Assembly (NCBI GenBank): GCA_013112725.1 | Contig: JABFFZ010000005.1 | Span: 1 to 64,000, forward strand | DNA from: Chloroflexota bacterium | GTDB taxonomy: Bacteria; Chloroflexota; Anaerolineae; Promineifilales; Promineifilaceae | DNA: 64,000 nucleotides | Direction of reading: 5' to 3' | In this document: positions 1 to 10,088 of the stretch, in pieces | Numbering within the stretch: the first letter of the stretch is position 1 | How the letters are laid out: every line of letters begins with the position of its first letter | Made by a program: the position numbers and the translations under genes | The notes under the pieces: generated by a model | Told to the model about the DNA's origin: nothing | What the model saw: the letters and a program-made list of their open reading frames with translations, nothing else | The model's database searches: none

Positions 1-1
1 G

Positions 2-2296
2 TTTGCTCTGGTGCGGCGCTGCTTCCGGGCGCAGGCACAGCAGCGACCCTTGCTGCTGGTGCTGGAGGGGCTGCATTGGGCCGACCAGGCCAGCCTGGCG
101 CTGCTGGATGACCTGACCATGCACATAGAAAACGCCCCCATTTTCCTGGTGATCACCTTCCGCGCCGATGCCCATTTGACGTTGTCCACGCTGGCACGGC
201 CGTGTTGTACTCCGGTGGCGCTATCTGAATTGACGCCGCTGCCGGCGCGGCAGTTGTTGGCGCAGTTGGTGGGGGTAACAGAACTGCCGGCGACGGTGGA
301 ACAACATTTGGGGTTAAGGGACAGGGACGGCCGTGATAGCCCCGTCAATCCCCTGTTCCTGGAAGAAGCGGTGCGCATGTTGCAAGGCATTGGCGTGTTG
401 CGGCAGGATGGGCAGGTGCGGGTGAACGAGGCGCTGCTGGCCCAGGTGCAGGTGCCGGATACCATTCACGGCCTGCTGCTGGCGCGGTTGGACCGGCTGC
501 CGGTGGCGGAGCGCGACCTGCTGCAAGTGGCCTCGGTGATTGGCCGCCAGTTTGCCGCTGAGCCGCTGACGGTGCTGTCGGCGGAACCATCGCCGCAGGT
601 AGTAGTGGAAATGCTGGCGAACCTATCCACAGCAGAGATGACGCGGTTGGTAGAGGCGGACCCGGCCTGGATTTACCTGTTCCAGCACGCCATGACCCAT
701 GAGGTGGCGTATGAAAGCCTGCCTTTTGGCCGCCGCCAGATGTTACACGCCCTGGTTGCCGACTGGTTGATTGAGGCCCACGCCGATAATTTGCCGCCCA
801 TCTACCCGGCACTGGCTTACCACTACGGCCGTGCCGCCAACGACGAGAAGGGGTTGCAATATGCCCTGAAAGCGGCCCACGCCGCCCGCGACATCTTCGC
901 CAACCAGGAGGCCGTAGACCTGTACACCCAGGCGGAACGCCATTTGCAGGCATTGGGTGAGGCGGGGTGGTGGCGTACGGCCGTAGACCTCTACCTCTCA
1001 CGAGCCAATGTGTTGATTCTCCTTAGTGATTTTAATGGCGCTTTTGAGGACGCGGCTAAAGTGCTGGCTCTGGCTGAAGCCTATGATGTGCCGATTCCTC
1101 TGGCTACCGCTCATAATCTGATGGCAGAAATTGCCTATCGCCAGGGTGATTTTGATAAAGTTCAGTCGCTTTCAAACAAGGTCATAACCCTACTGGAAGG
1201 AAAACAAACGGCCGTTGGGCAATTGGCGCGCGCTTATGTCCTGGCCGGATGGGCTGCCAGTTCTCAACTCAGGTACGATGAGGCATTGGCGCATTTGCAC
1301 AAGGCACAAGAAATTTGCATAGAACACGATGATAGTTTCCGTTTAGCCACAACGCTAGAGGCAATGGCGTTTGCCTATTACGGACAAAGGCGTCTTGATC
1401 AGGCTTTAGCCTCCATGCAAGAAAGCGTGCGGCTTTCTCGAAATTTCAGCACGCCGGTTAATATCGGCTTTGCCTTGAACAACATTGCGTTTGTGGCCTT
1501 TGAGGCCGGAATGCCTTTACAGGCGTTAGAGGTATTTGCCGAGGCAGTCACTTTGGGGCGCGATACAAGCCGGAACTTATTGGCGATTGCTTTGTATAAT
1601 CGGGCAGCCGTTCATGCGTATATTGGCAACTTTTCAGAAGCATTGGCAGATTTTCAGGAGGCCGCCAGTTTGCTTGAACCTGAACAACATATGCGCCAAC
1701 TATTGGAGATGAACCTGTATTGGGGCATAGATTATTGTATTGCCCTCGGTTTGTGGCAGGAGGCGCGTGACCATCTCGATCAGGTCGAGAAGTTGATATC
1801 CATGCGTCCTGAGAGTTTCTATGAAGAACAAGCGCGTTTACACATTGGCCTGGGCCAAATTGCTCTACATACAGGCGATTTTGAGTTAGCACAAATCCAT
1901 TTTGAACGGGCAAACGAGCTGATTGAGTTAAAGGCTTTAGTGTGGTGGCAACCAGCTATTCACTATTTTATTGGTCTTGTGGCTGTTCAGAAAAATGATC
2001 CGGCTCAAGCTGTTGTCCAATTTCAGGCAGGTCTGGCAGCGATAGAGGCCGGCGGGACACCTGATTACAAATCTCTCTTGTTGCTAGAGTGGGCGCAGAT
2101 GGAATCATCAATTGAGAAGACGTGGCAATTACTAAAAGAAAGTTTGCATTTTGCCGAGCAGCGTGCGCGTTTTGTAGACCGGCTTCATTGTTTCCGCGTT
2201 GCCTGCCAATTACTGGTGGATGCCTATGACGGAGAGTTACAAGAATTAGCCCGGTACTGCCAGCGAAAACTGGCAGAGATGGAGCCAGGGACATAA
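2..2296 (+). CDS. AAA-type ATPase with TPR repeats (3' part, cut by window edge)
   Basis: This is the C-terminal 765 codons of a large cytosolic ATPase of the AAA_16/LuxR-MalT type; the frame is open to the window edge, so the true start and the Walker A motif lie outside. The first visible block carries a Walker B-like segment, LLLVLEGLHWADQASL. A winged-helix-like region follows, with the GLLLARLDRLP and LLQVASVIGR signatures usual in these proteins. From about residue 270 the protein is a run of helical pairs with TPR character (for example YALKAAHAARDIFANQEAVDLYTQAE). Family knowledge suggests a signal-responsive regulator or an adenylate-cyclase-linked ATPase, with the effector domain at the missing N-terminus. 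The second half has a lower G+C feel than the first and lacks the ACGGCCGT octamer. The effector cannot be stated from this fragment. Confidence 0.8.
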   Translation, partial: FALVRRCFRAQAQQRPLLLVLEGLHWADQASLALLDDLTMHIENAPIFLVITFRADAHLTLSTLARPCCTPVALSELTPLPARQLLAQLVGVTELPATVEQHLGLRDRDGRDSPVNPLFLEEAVRMLQGIGVLRQDGQVRVNEALLAQVQVPDTIHGLLLARLDRLPVAERDLLQVASVIGRQFAAEPLTVLSAEPSPQVVVEMLANLSTAEMTRLVEADPAWIYLFQHAMTHEVAYESLPFGRRQMLHALVADWLIEAHADNLPPIYPALAYHYGRAANDEKGLQYALKAAHAARDIFANQEAVDLYTQAERHLQALGEAGWWRTAVDLYLSRANVLILLSDFNGAFEDAAKVLALAEAYDVPIPLATAHNLMAEIAYRQGDFDKVQSLSNKVITLLEGKQTAVGQLARAYVLAGWAASSQLRYDEALAHLHKAQEICIEHDDSFRLATTLEAMAFAYYGQRRLDQALASMQESVRLSRNFSTPVNIGFALNNIAFVAFEAGMPLQALEVFAEAVTLGRDTSRNLLAIALYNRAAVHAYIGNFSEALADFQEAASLLEPEQHMRQLLEMNLYWGIDYCIALGLWQEARDHLDQVEKLISMRPESFYEEQARLHIGLGQIALHTGDFELAQIHFERANELIELKALVWWQPAIHYFIGLVAVQKNDPAQAVVQFQAGLAAIEAGGTPDYKSLLLLEWAQMESSIEKTWQLLKESLHFAEQRARFVDRLHCFRVACQLLVDAYDGELQELARYCQRKLAEMEPGT

Positions 2297-2329
2297 AAAA
2301 ATAAAGCCTGAGTTGTTCGCCCAGGCTTT
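2295..2329 (-). terminator. Rho-independent terminator of the RiPP-like gene
   Basis: Arms AAAGCCTG (2303-2310) and CAGGCTTT (2322-2329) form a hairpin. Read on the minus strand it is followed by a T-run (2295-2300). It sits about 40 bases past the stop of the minus-strand gene at 2368 and also separates that gene from the convergent ATPase gene. Confidence 0.75.
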
Positions 2330-2367
2330 GCGCAAATTCTCTATAAAAAGTTTTGTTCCTACAATCT

Positions 2368-2583
2368 TTAACCAGTACCAGGCCACATGCCTTTGGTGGT
2401 GCGGGCGCCCAGGCTGCCGGCGAATTCGTCGAAGGTGGCGTCGGTGAGGTTGGCTAGCATCTGGCGCTCTTCGCCGGTGACGGCGTATCCTTTCAGGGCT
2501 TCGTCGGGATTGTTTAATAAGAGTTGGCGATAGGTGGCGTCCTTGACGGCGCGGTCTACAACTTGTTCTAGTGCTTCAGACAT
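2368..2583 (-). CDS. Os1348/Franean1_4349-like RiPP precursor peptide
   Basis: A 71-residue peptide with a strong ribosome binding site (GGAGG, 5-6 bases before ATG). Its first 60 residues have the look of the Nif11/NHLP-clan leader families annotated Os1348 or Franean1_4349: an acidic, helical start (MSEALEQVVDRAVKD), then LLLNNPDEALKGY, then a second helix (TGEERQMLANLT). The tail after residue 60, ARTTKGMWPGTG, is Gly/Thr-rich with one Trp and has no Cys; it is the candidate core. No modifying enzyme, leader peptidase or exporter lies in the window, so it is either an orphan precursor served from elsewhere or a small protein of the same fold with another role. Family assignment is by pattern recognition; processing is inference. 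Confidence 0.65.
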   Translation of the reverse strand: MSEALEQVVDRAVKDATYRQLLLNNPDEALKGYAVTGEERQMLANLTDATFDEFAGSLGARTTKGMWPGTG

Positions 2584-2879
2584 AACATCCTCCTACAAGA
2601 AATTATGAATTATGAGGGATGAATTATGAAGATCATCCTTCATGGGGAGCGGCGCTCTCAGTTGAGCGGGTGCTCTTGTAAACTTCTTAAAAATGGGTTT
2701 GGGGAGGCTGGTACTGCTTGCCTGCCACAAGTATGGAAGCTTCACTCTGGTTTGTCAACACGCTGGTTATACGCGGTGGCACGGCCGTGAGTTGCAATGT
2801 ACCTGGCTCTTTGAGAATTCAGAGGGTTGACATGCTCTGATACGTGATGCGTGACCAGAGAGATCTCACGCATCATGTA
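2584..2879. repeat. Intergenic spacer with 7-bp repeats and a 16-bp-arm hairpin
   Basis: Just upstream of the RiPP-like gene the motif ATTATGA recurs with 7-bp spacing (about 2600-2640). At 2839-2881 the arms GATACGTGATGCGTGA and TCACGCATCATGTATC pair with one mismatch around an 11-base loop. The hairpin touches the stop region of the broken gene at 2880. One ACGGCCGT octamer lies near 2781. No open reading frame with coding character was seen. Confidence 0.6.
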
Positions 2880-3331
2880 TCACGCCAGCCCCACGAAATC
2901 CTGTTGAGCCAATAGACGATCCCGTATCCGCACCACACGGCCGTTTCGCCCCAATTCGTTGTACCATTCCCAAATGGTCACGGCCGTGTCCCCAACCTGT
3001 ATGGAACCTGTATTGTCAATGTGGCCCGGCTCTCGTCTGGCAGGGGCGCCCGCTCTGGCGTTCGCTGCTGCCACGCTTCCAGTTCAACCAGCAGGCGCGC
3101 CAGGGCGCGGATGTTGCCGGCGGGGATTGTACCGCGTGTGACCGTCGCCTCTGGGTCGCCGCGCTCCTGGCGGCGGTATTCATACTGCCCGTCACCCGAT
3201 ATACGTAACCACACGCCGCCCCACAGCCCGTGAATATCATCATACTGCACGGAGAAGTCAGTGGACGGCCGTTGACTCAGGGCCATCTCGCACGAAACCG
3301 CCTCTATCTTGTTTGGGTTCATTTGTAACAA
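2880..3331 (-). pseudogene. Unknown gene broken by an 11-bp tandem duplication
   Basis: Two overlapping minus-strand frames make one protein of about 140 residues. The N-terminal frame (3331 to 2978) reads through HGLWGGVWLRISGDGQYEYR and LARLLVELEAWQQRTPER to RATLTIQ. It then runs into VPYRLGTRP and a stop. The second frame resumes with IQVGDTAVTIWEWYNELGR and ends at 2880. At the junction the 9-mer AACCTGTAT occurs twice, at 2994-3002 and 3005-3013, an 11-base period. Removing one 11-base unit joins the frames as LTIQVGDTAVTIWEW, so a tandem duplication probably caused the frameshift. The product is not recognised; nothing suggests a membrane segment or signal peptide. Confidence 0.65.
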
Positions 3332-3379
3332 ACCTTACGCTTGCCAGCCGTTTTGTAAAGGTTTAGTTAAACTCTTCCA

Positions 3380-3982
3380 TTACGAGTTGTCATCACCTAT
3401 CCAACTGTCATAGCCGTCTTCAAGCATATGGTAACGGCCGTGCGCCCAATCATAAAAACCCTGCCAGGTAGTCAGAACCGTCTCCGTTCCTTCAATTTTC
3501 ACCTTAACACCCGCTTCCACAAGACGACGTATCTCCCGCAGGTTACTGACCAGCGTCCCCCAGCGGGTAGGCCGCTGTCCGAGGGCGCCCATATCTTCCC
3601 TTTCCTCATACAGCGCATCCAATTCCTGGAGCCGTTCAACCGTAAGGGTGTATTCTTCAATGGGAATCAGAATGTTGATGCCGCTTTCATGGAGCGCCAG
3701 TGAAAAGGTCTCCTTACTTTCGAATAATTTAGCCATAAATGCTTTCTCGAACCCAAACCAGGGCGTCGGCCAGCCATGAGACTTAGCCCAGCCTTTTAAC
3801 TGCTTAAGGTCGGGCAGTTGAATCTGCGTTTTGCCGTCACGATGCATCTGGCGCACGTCGAAAAAATCATGAACATCGGGGGACAAGCTTTGCCGTGCCC
3901 AGGCCGGGATATCAGGTATCATTTCAATTATCTCCACCTCATCAAACTCTCTACTAAACTTGTCAAAACGCTTGACCAACAC
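3380..3982 (-). CDS. Hypothetical protein, 200 aa
   Basis: An uninterrupted minus-strand frame from a GTG codon, of normal codon style. The protein is soluble and rich in Trp, Glu and Asp, with no signal peptide or membrane segment. Visible features are an N-terminal basic/acidic stretch (VKRFDKFSREFDEVEIIE) and a WAKSHGWPTPWFGFEKAF block in the middle. A charged helix (LQELDALYEEREDMG) follows, and the end is acidic (DSWIGDDNS). I do not recognise the family. It lies between the broken gene and the restriction-modification island and runs in the same direction as the island, from which it is separated by a 176-base spacer with hairpins. It carries an octamer copy close to its end (near 3430), unlike the island, so it is more likely part of the host chromosome than cargo. 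Confidence 0.6.
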   Translation of the reverse strand: MLVKRFDKFSREFDEVEIIEMIPDIPAWARQSLSPDVHDFFDVRQMHRDGKTQIQLPDLKQLKGWAKSHGWPTPWFGFEKAFMAKLFESKETFSLALHESGINILIPIEEYTLTVERLQELDALYEEREDMGALGQRPTRWGTLVSNLREIRRLVEAGVKVKIEGTETVLTTWQGFYDWAHGRYHMLEDGYDSWIGDDNS

Positions 3983-4020
3983 CTTGGCCGACTTGCCTGA
4001 GTGAAGCTGTTAATGCTTTG

Positions 4021-4139
4021 CGCCGCAGCGGACGATGGGGCTGGCTGCGGCGCTGCCAATTTCAGTGGTCGTGTTCTTTCACTTTAGGATTGACTAATGC
4101 CGACTTCAGCGGCGGGCCACGCAGCGGACCGTCCGCTGC
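4021..4139 (-). terminator. Two hairpins downstream of the restriction-modification operon
   Basis: CGCCGCAGC (4021-4029) pairs with GCTGCGGCG (4044-4052). GCAGCGGAC (4121-4129) pairs with GTCCGCTGC (4131-4139) with a one-base gap. The second lies about 20 bases beyond the helicase stop on the minus strand. Neither has a clear T-run, so this is a processing or terminator-like structure rather than a canonical terminator. Confidence 0.4.
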
Positions 4140-4158
4140 TGGCTCGTATGCCTGCCCG

Positions 4159-6688
<2,530 letters not shown>

Positions 6689-6705
<17 letters not shown>

Positions 6706-8287
6706 CTCCGCTTAAATCCATCGGACGAATAACCGCTTCGATGTATTCAATCTCATCCGATGTAAGCCCATATTTCTTGTAGAGCGCCTCGTCCGTCCAC
6801 TGCCGATCCCATGTTTGAACGGGAACCCACGAATAGGTTGAACGGAATGCGTTTTGGGTGATTTTTCTAAGTGAAACCAAGAACCGGAAAAAGCGCGTTG
6901 TGAAGTATGACTGTAGGCTGATGGCTTCTGCTTCGGAACTTACGTAGAAGAACATGAACGACCCCGTGCAAACAGATGGAGGAGGCGCTATCCAAGGTTT
7001 GCCCAAGATTTGGTGTGGAACAGTTTCTCCTGCTCCATAGCCACGAACAACCAATACTTTCCACGAATCGATCAGGTTATTGTTCTTAGTGATCTGAGAG
7101 CGAGGCGTGAAACCAATTGTTCGTTTGCGATTTGCAATTAAGTAGATCGGAATGTCGTCTGCCTGTTTATTCTTATGCCAACCCTTGAAATTTGACTCAT
7201 ACTTAAACGGCTCAGTGTTGGTTAGGATATCAGCAACAGACGGTTCTCCTTTAGAAAGGACTTTCTCCAAAATCACAACCGCTCGTGGGTCACGAACAAA
7301 GACATCAAACTGACCAAGCTCGCGCATTGCTGTAATGCTTTCACCGTCCCGCATTGTCGTCACTTCACAGAGGCCGTTGTAAGCGCTGTCCCAAAGAAAA
7401 TAACAGACACCTCCCTTGATCTCGACACCCGGAAAGGCCTCACGTGCATTGCTGTAATCAACCAGCTTACAAAGGTGGCCGTCTGTCAACATTCGTTCAC
7501 GGAAGCCATCGAAATCGCCAACACCGCGAGTCGCGCCTGCCATCCAACGCGATGGAATCACCATTGATACATACCTTGGGTCTAGTCGTTTGGCTTGGTC
7601 AACAAATAGGTGGTAGATTGATGAATCAACGCCTCCGCCAGCAGCGTCGGTCATCTGGTACGGCGGATTGCCGATAATTACGTCGAATTGCATATCGCCT
7701 CCAAACATCTCGGCAAGCCGAGTCTTAATGTCGTCCGTGTGAATAAACGCATAGGCATGGGTTTCAAGGCCTTCTTCACGGTCTAATATCGCTTTTGGTG
7801 CGCCGCAAAACTCACATTTGGTATTGCGCCACGTATGCTCCAGCCGCTCAAACCAGATATTGCCCGCCTCACTGGCGAAGCCTCTGGCAATGGAATGCTT
7901 GCCGTTGGCCTGCTTGGAGCAATAAACACTGCGCCGCGCCAGCAAGCTGGTCAGGTGGGTAATGGCAATGCCATACACCTGCCGCGTCAGGATATGGTTG
8001 ACCCGCTCCGCCAGGTCGGGTATCTCGTCCGCCAGTCCGGCCGTCAGGCGGCTGGTAATCTGGCGCAAAAAGACACCCGACTTGGCGCAAGGGTCGAGGA
8101 AGCGTACCGTCTTGTCCGCCCAGATATTCGCGCCGTCATGGTCGGCCGCCCACGCCTCGGCCAGCATGTCCAACATGCGGTTAGCCAGCTCCGGCGGCGT
8201 AAACACCTCGTCATTGGAGAGGTTGGCAATACAGGAGAGGACGTCAGGGTTGCGGCCGTGTAGGGTGAATTGCGCTTGTTTGTTCAT
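6689..8287 (-). CDS. Eco57I-type N6-adenine DNA methylase/restriction subunit
   Basis: A 532-residue class I SAM-dependent DNA methylase. The N-terminus has the common lead-in DEVFTPPELANRMLDML, then a SAM-binding motif I that is divergent (FLDPCAKSGVFLRQI; the usual Gly-rich loop is changed to CAKSG). The catalytic motif IV is intact as FDVIIGNPPYQMTD at about residues 208-221. A CEFCG pair lies between them. The C-terminal 300 residues (MVIPSRWMAGATRG, then PFKYESNFKGWHKNK, and WIAPPPSVCTGSFMFF) resemble target-recognition regions of Eco57I-like enzymes. It is the upstream partner of the helicase gene, overlapping it by 17 bases, and has no octamer copies. Family knowledge suggests adenine methylation for self-protection; whether this protein or the smaller methylase upstream does the modification is open. 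Confidence 0.85.
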
Positions 8288-8289
8288 GT

Positions 8290-8411
8290 TTTTTTAATCG
8301 CTAATGGAACCGCTCGCTAATGGAACCGCTAATGGACGCTAATAAGAAATTTTTATTCGCGTTCATTCGCGTTCATTCGCGGTTCTCAAAAACAACAACC
8401 CCCATTCCCGT
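8290..8411. repeat. 10-bp tandem repeats between island genes
   Basis: The spacer upstream of the Eco57I-like gene contains GCTAATGGAACC repeats (about 8300-8340), then the 10-bp unit ATTCGCGTTC in tandem and ATTCGCGGTTCTC (8356-8390). The same units recur at 8409-8436 and 8898-9010. Confidence 0.75.
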
Positions 8412-8837
8412 TCATTCCTGTTCATTCGCGGTTCTCAATGGCCGGGTCAAAACCATGCGCTTCCATTCCAACTTGGGAGAGCCAAAGTTAAGCAGAAGGC
8501 CAACACGTTTCCTCGTCGCTTTCAAGTAATTAAGCAACTGCGCCTGTTCAATCGTCGTCAACGCCTTGATCGCCTTGATCTCGACAATGACCTGATCATA
8601 ACAAATAAAATCAGGGACATATTCTTTGGCAAGGATATGCCCTTTATAAGAAATTCTAACGGTTGGCTGAGCGACAAAAGGAATAGCGCGGCTTCTCAAT
8701 TCAATCCCCAACGCTTCCTGATAAACTGCTTCCAGAAAACCAGCCCCCAACACATTCGACACCTCCATCGCCGCCCCCACAACCCCAAAAACCTCATCCT
8801 TAAAAATCAATTCATGCTCATTCCCGATCATTTGCAC
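8412..8837 (-). CDS. GxxExxY protein (PDDEXK-like)
   Basis: A 141-residue protein of the GxxExxY family, named for the motif seen here as GAGFLEAVYQEAL. The rest fits the family: VPDFICYDQVIVEIKAIKAL contains the D...E-x-K pattern of a PD-(D/E)XK nuclease fold, and LLNYLKATRKRVGLLLNFG is the conserved end. Biochemical function is not established for the family; a DNA-directed nuclease role is inferred from the fold. Here it sits inside the restriction-modification island between two methylase genes, with repeat arrays on both sides, so it may be a later insertion carried by those repeats. Its last residues (RTANEQE) and stop codon are encoded by the repeat array itself. The gene has no ACGGCCGT octamer. 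Confidence 0.85.
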   Translation of the reverse strand: MQMIGNEHELIFKDEVFGVVGAAMEVSNVLGAGFLEAVYQEALGIELRSRAIPFVAQPTVRISYKGHILAKEYVPDFICYDQVIVEIKAIKALTTIEQAQLLNYLKATRKRVGLLLNFGSPKLEWKRMVLTRPLRTANEQE

Positions 8838-9010
8838 TCAACTCCTTTACCCAAAATCAATTCACACCCATTCTCACCCATTCTCACCCATCCCCACCTA
8901 TTCGCGTTCATTTGCGTCCATTCGCGTTCATTTGCACTCAACTCCTTTACCCAAAATCAATTCACACCCATTCCCACCTATTCGCGTTCATTCGCGTTCA
9001 TTCGCGGTTC
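8838..9010. repeat. Direct repeats (45 bp, 100 bp apart) plus 10-bp units
   Basis: A block of about 45 bases beginning CATTTGCACTCAACTCC occurs at 8829-8873 and again, apparently unchanged, at 8929-8973. Between and after the copies are runs of ATTCGCGTTC-type 10-mers and CATTCTCACCC-type units. The array overlaps the start of the GxxExxY gene and supplies the last codons of the upstream methylase (ending at 8988). Confidence 0.8.
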
Positions 9011-9653
9011 CCTCCCTCATCGCCGCCAATTCACCCACCGTCAGCGGCGGGTAAGTTGCGGCCGGCCGGAAAATCTCGTGCATACCCAGATGGGCAAAGA
9101 GCGACCCTTGCTGGCTAAAAGTTGACGACAGGGTAAGCGTATCATAGCGGAAATCGCGCCGCTGGAATTTGCCCTTGCCCAGGTAGCCCCATTCGGCAAA
9201 AGTGATGGGCTGGCCGTCGTGGGTACGCATCGTCAGCGCGTCGCCGTGCACAAGATTCAGCGACAGCACATAGAACGCGGCGCGATAGAGGTCGTCTGAT
9301 TCAGCCAGATTCAGGTAGTCGGCAAAGATTTCCAGCAAATTCGCGCGGCACTCGGCGATGTTGTCCGCCAGCAGTTCGATGCCATAAATGCACATCAGCG
9401 CCAGCAGGGCATAGTGCTGCCGTTCAAACGGCGACTTGCCGTACTTCATCTCTACGGCGGCCAGCTTGCGCTGCAAAATCGCCACGAGGAAGTTGCCGCT
9501 GCCGCACGCTGGCTCCAGGAAGCGGGAGTCAATGCGTTCCGTTTCGTCTTTCACCAGGTCGAGCATAGCCTCGACGAGCCACGCCGGGGTGAAGACCTCG
9601 CCGTGGTCGGCGACGCGTTGTTTGGACTTGATGTGGTTTTGAGGTTGACTCAT
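8988..9653 (-). CDS. Small N6-DNA methyltransferase (motif I only)
   Basis: A 221-residue SAM-dependent DNA methyltransferase domain and the first gene of the minus-strand island. It has the lead-in DHGEVFTPAWLVEAMLDLV and a textbook motif I (FLEPACGSGNFLVAIL), then YGIELLADNIAECRANLLEIF and LNLVHGDALTM. No NPPY catalytic motif is present. It therefore mirrors the Eco57I-type protein downstream, which has NPPY but a degraded motif I. Either the two proteins work as a split enzyme, or this gene is a truncated methylase: its C-terminal tail (REGTANERE) is read from the repeat array, which would fit truncation by repeat insertion. There are no octamer copies. Confidence 0.8.
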   Translation of the reverse strand: MSQPQNHIKSKQRVADHGEVFTPAWLVEAMLDLVKDETERIDSRFLEPACGSGNFLVAILQRKLAAVEMKYGKSPFERQHYALLALMCIYGIELLADNIAECRANLLEIFADYLNLAESDDLYRAAFYVLSLNLVHGDALTMRTHDGQPITFAEWGYLGKGKFQRRDFRYDTLTLSSTFSQQGSLFAHLGMHEIFRPAATYPPLTVGELAAMREGTANERE

Positions 9654-9842
9654 TTTTGTTTGTGGTGGTTATCTTTGATGCCTCCTAGTATAAAAGGCAA
9701 CCGGTCAACCTACAACCTATAACTGGTCAATGTTCAATGACAACGACATTCCCCCCAATCCCCTACAAAACGACCTGCACCGTTGATAAACGTCACTTGC
9801 CCGCCCCGGCGAACTGGCTCACCCCTGGTTTCTAACGAGGAA
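9654..9842. other. Spacer upstream of the restriction-modification island
   Basis: No gene was seen. The stretch holds the presumed promoter of the minus-strand island (AT-rich near 9655-9730) and then sequence next to the permease remnant. Confidence 0.4.
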
Positions 9843-10062
9843 TTACACCCGGCCGGCCAATGCCTCAAAATAACGCCTCATGCTGAACGTCTGCCCGGAG
9901 AGAATAAACCGGGCATGGAAGAGGCGGGCCACCAGCACCACTAGCAAGACGGCCGTGCCCAATTGCAGCCCGGCCGATAGCATCGCCTGCCACATCGGTA
10001 CATCCGTGGCCGACATCCGGCCAATCATCCCCACCGGAGCGGTGAACGGGAAAAAGCTGAAT
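9843..10062 (-). pseudogene. C-terminal remnant of an ABC-2 type permease
   Basis: Read on the minus strand, the frame shows FSFFPFTAPVGMIGRMSATD, then a hydrophobic helix (LQLGTAVLLVVLVARLF) and the ending FILSGQTFSMRRYFEAL. This matches the last membrane segment and tail of NatB/ABC-2 family permeases. Homology appears to stop near 10062, where the next gene's leader begins, so at least 300 N-terminal residues are missing. No ABC ATPase gene is adjacent. It is probably the end of a transporter gene cut off when the neighbouring sorbosone-dehydrogenase-like gene or the island moved in. Confidence 0.65.
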
Positions 10063-10088
10063 TGGATTTTTGAGGTAAACTTGATGGT

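Noticed and set aside
8637-9125. 162-codon plus-strand frame rich in HSRSFAL/FAFIRVHSR
   Set aside because: It is translation of the intergenic repeat units, a common false gene call; the real genes lie on the minus strand.
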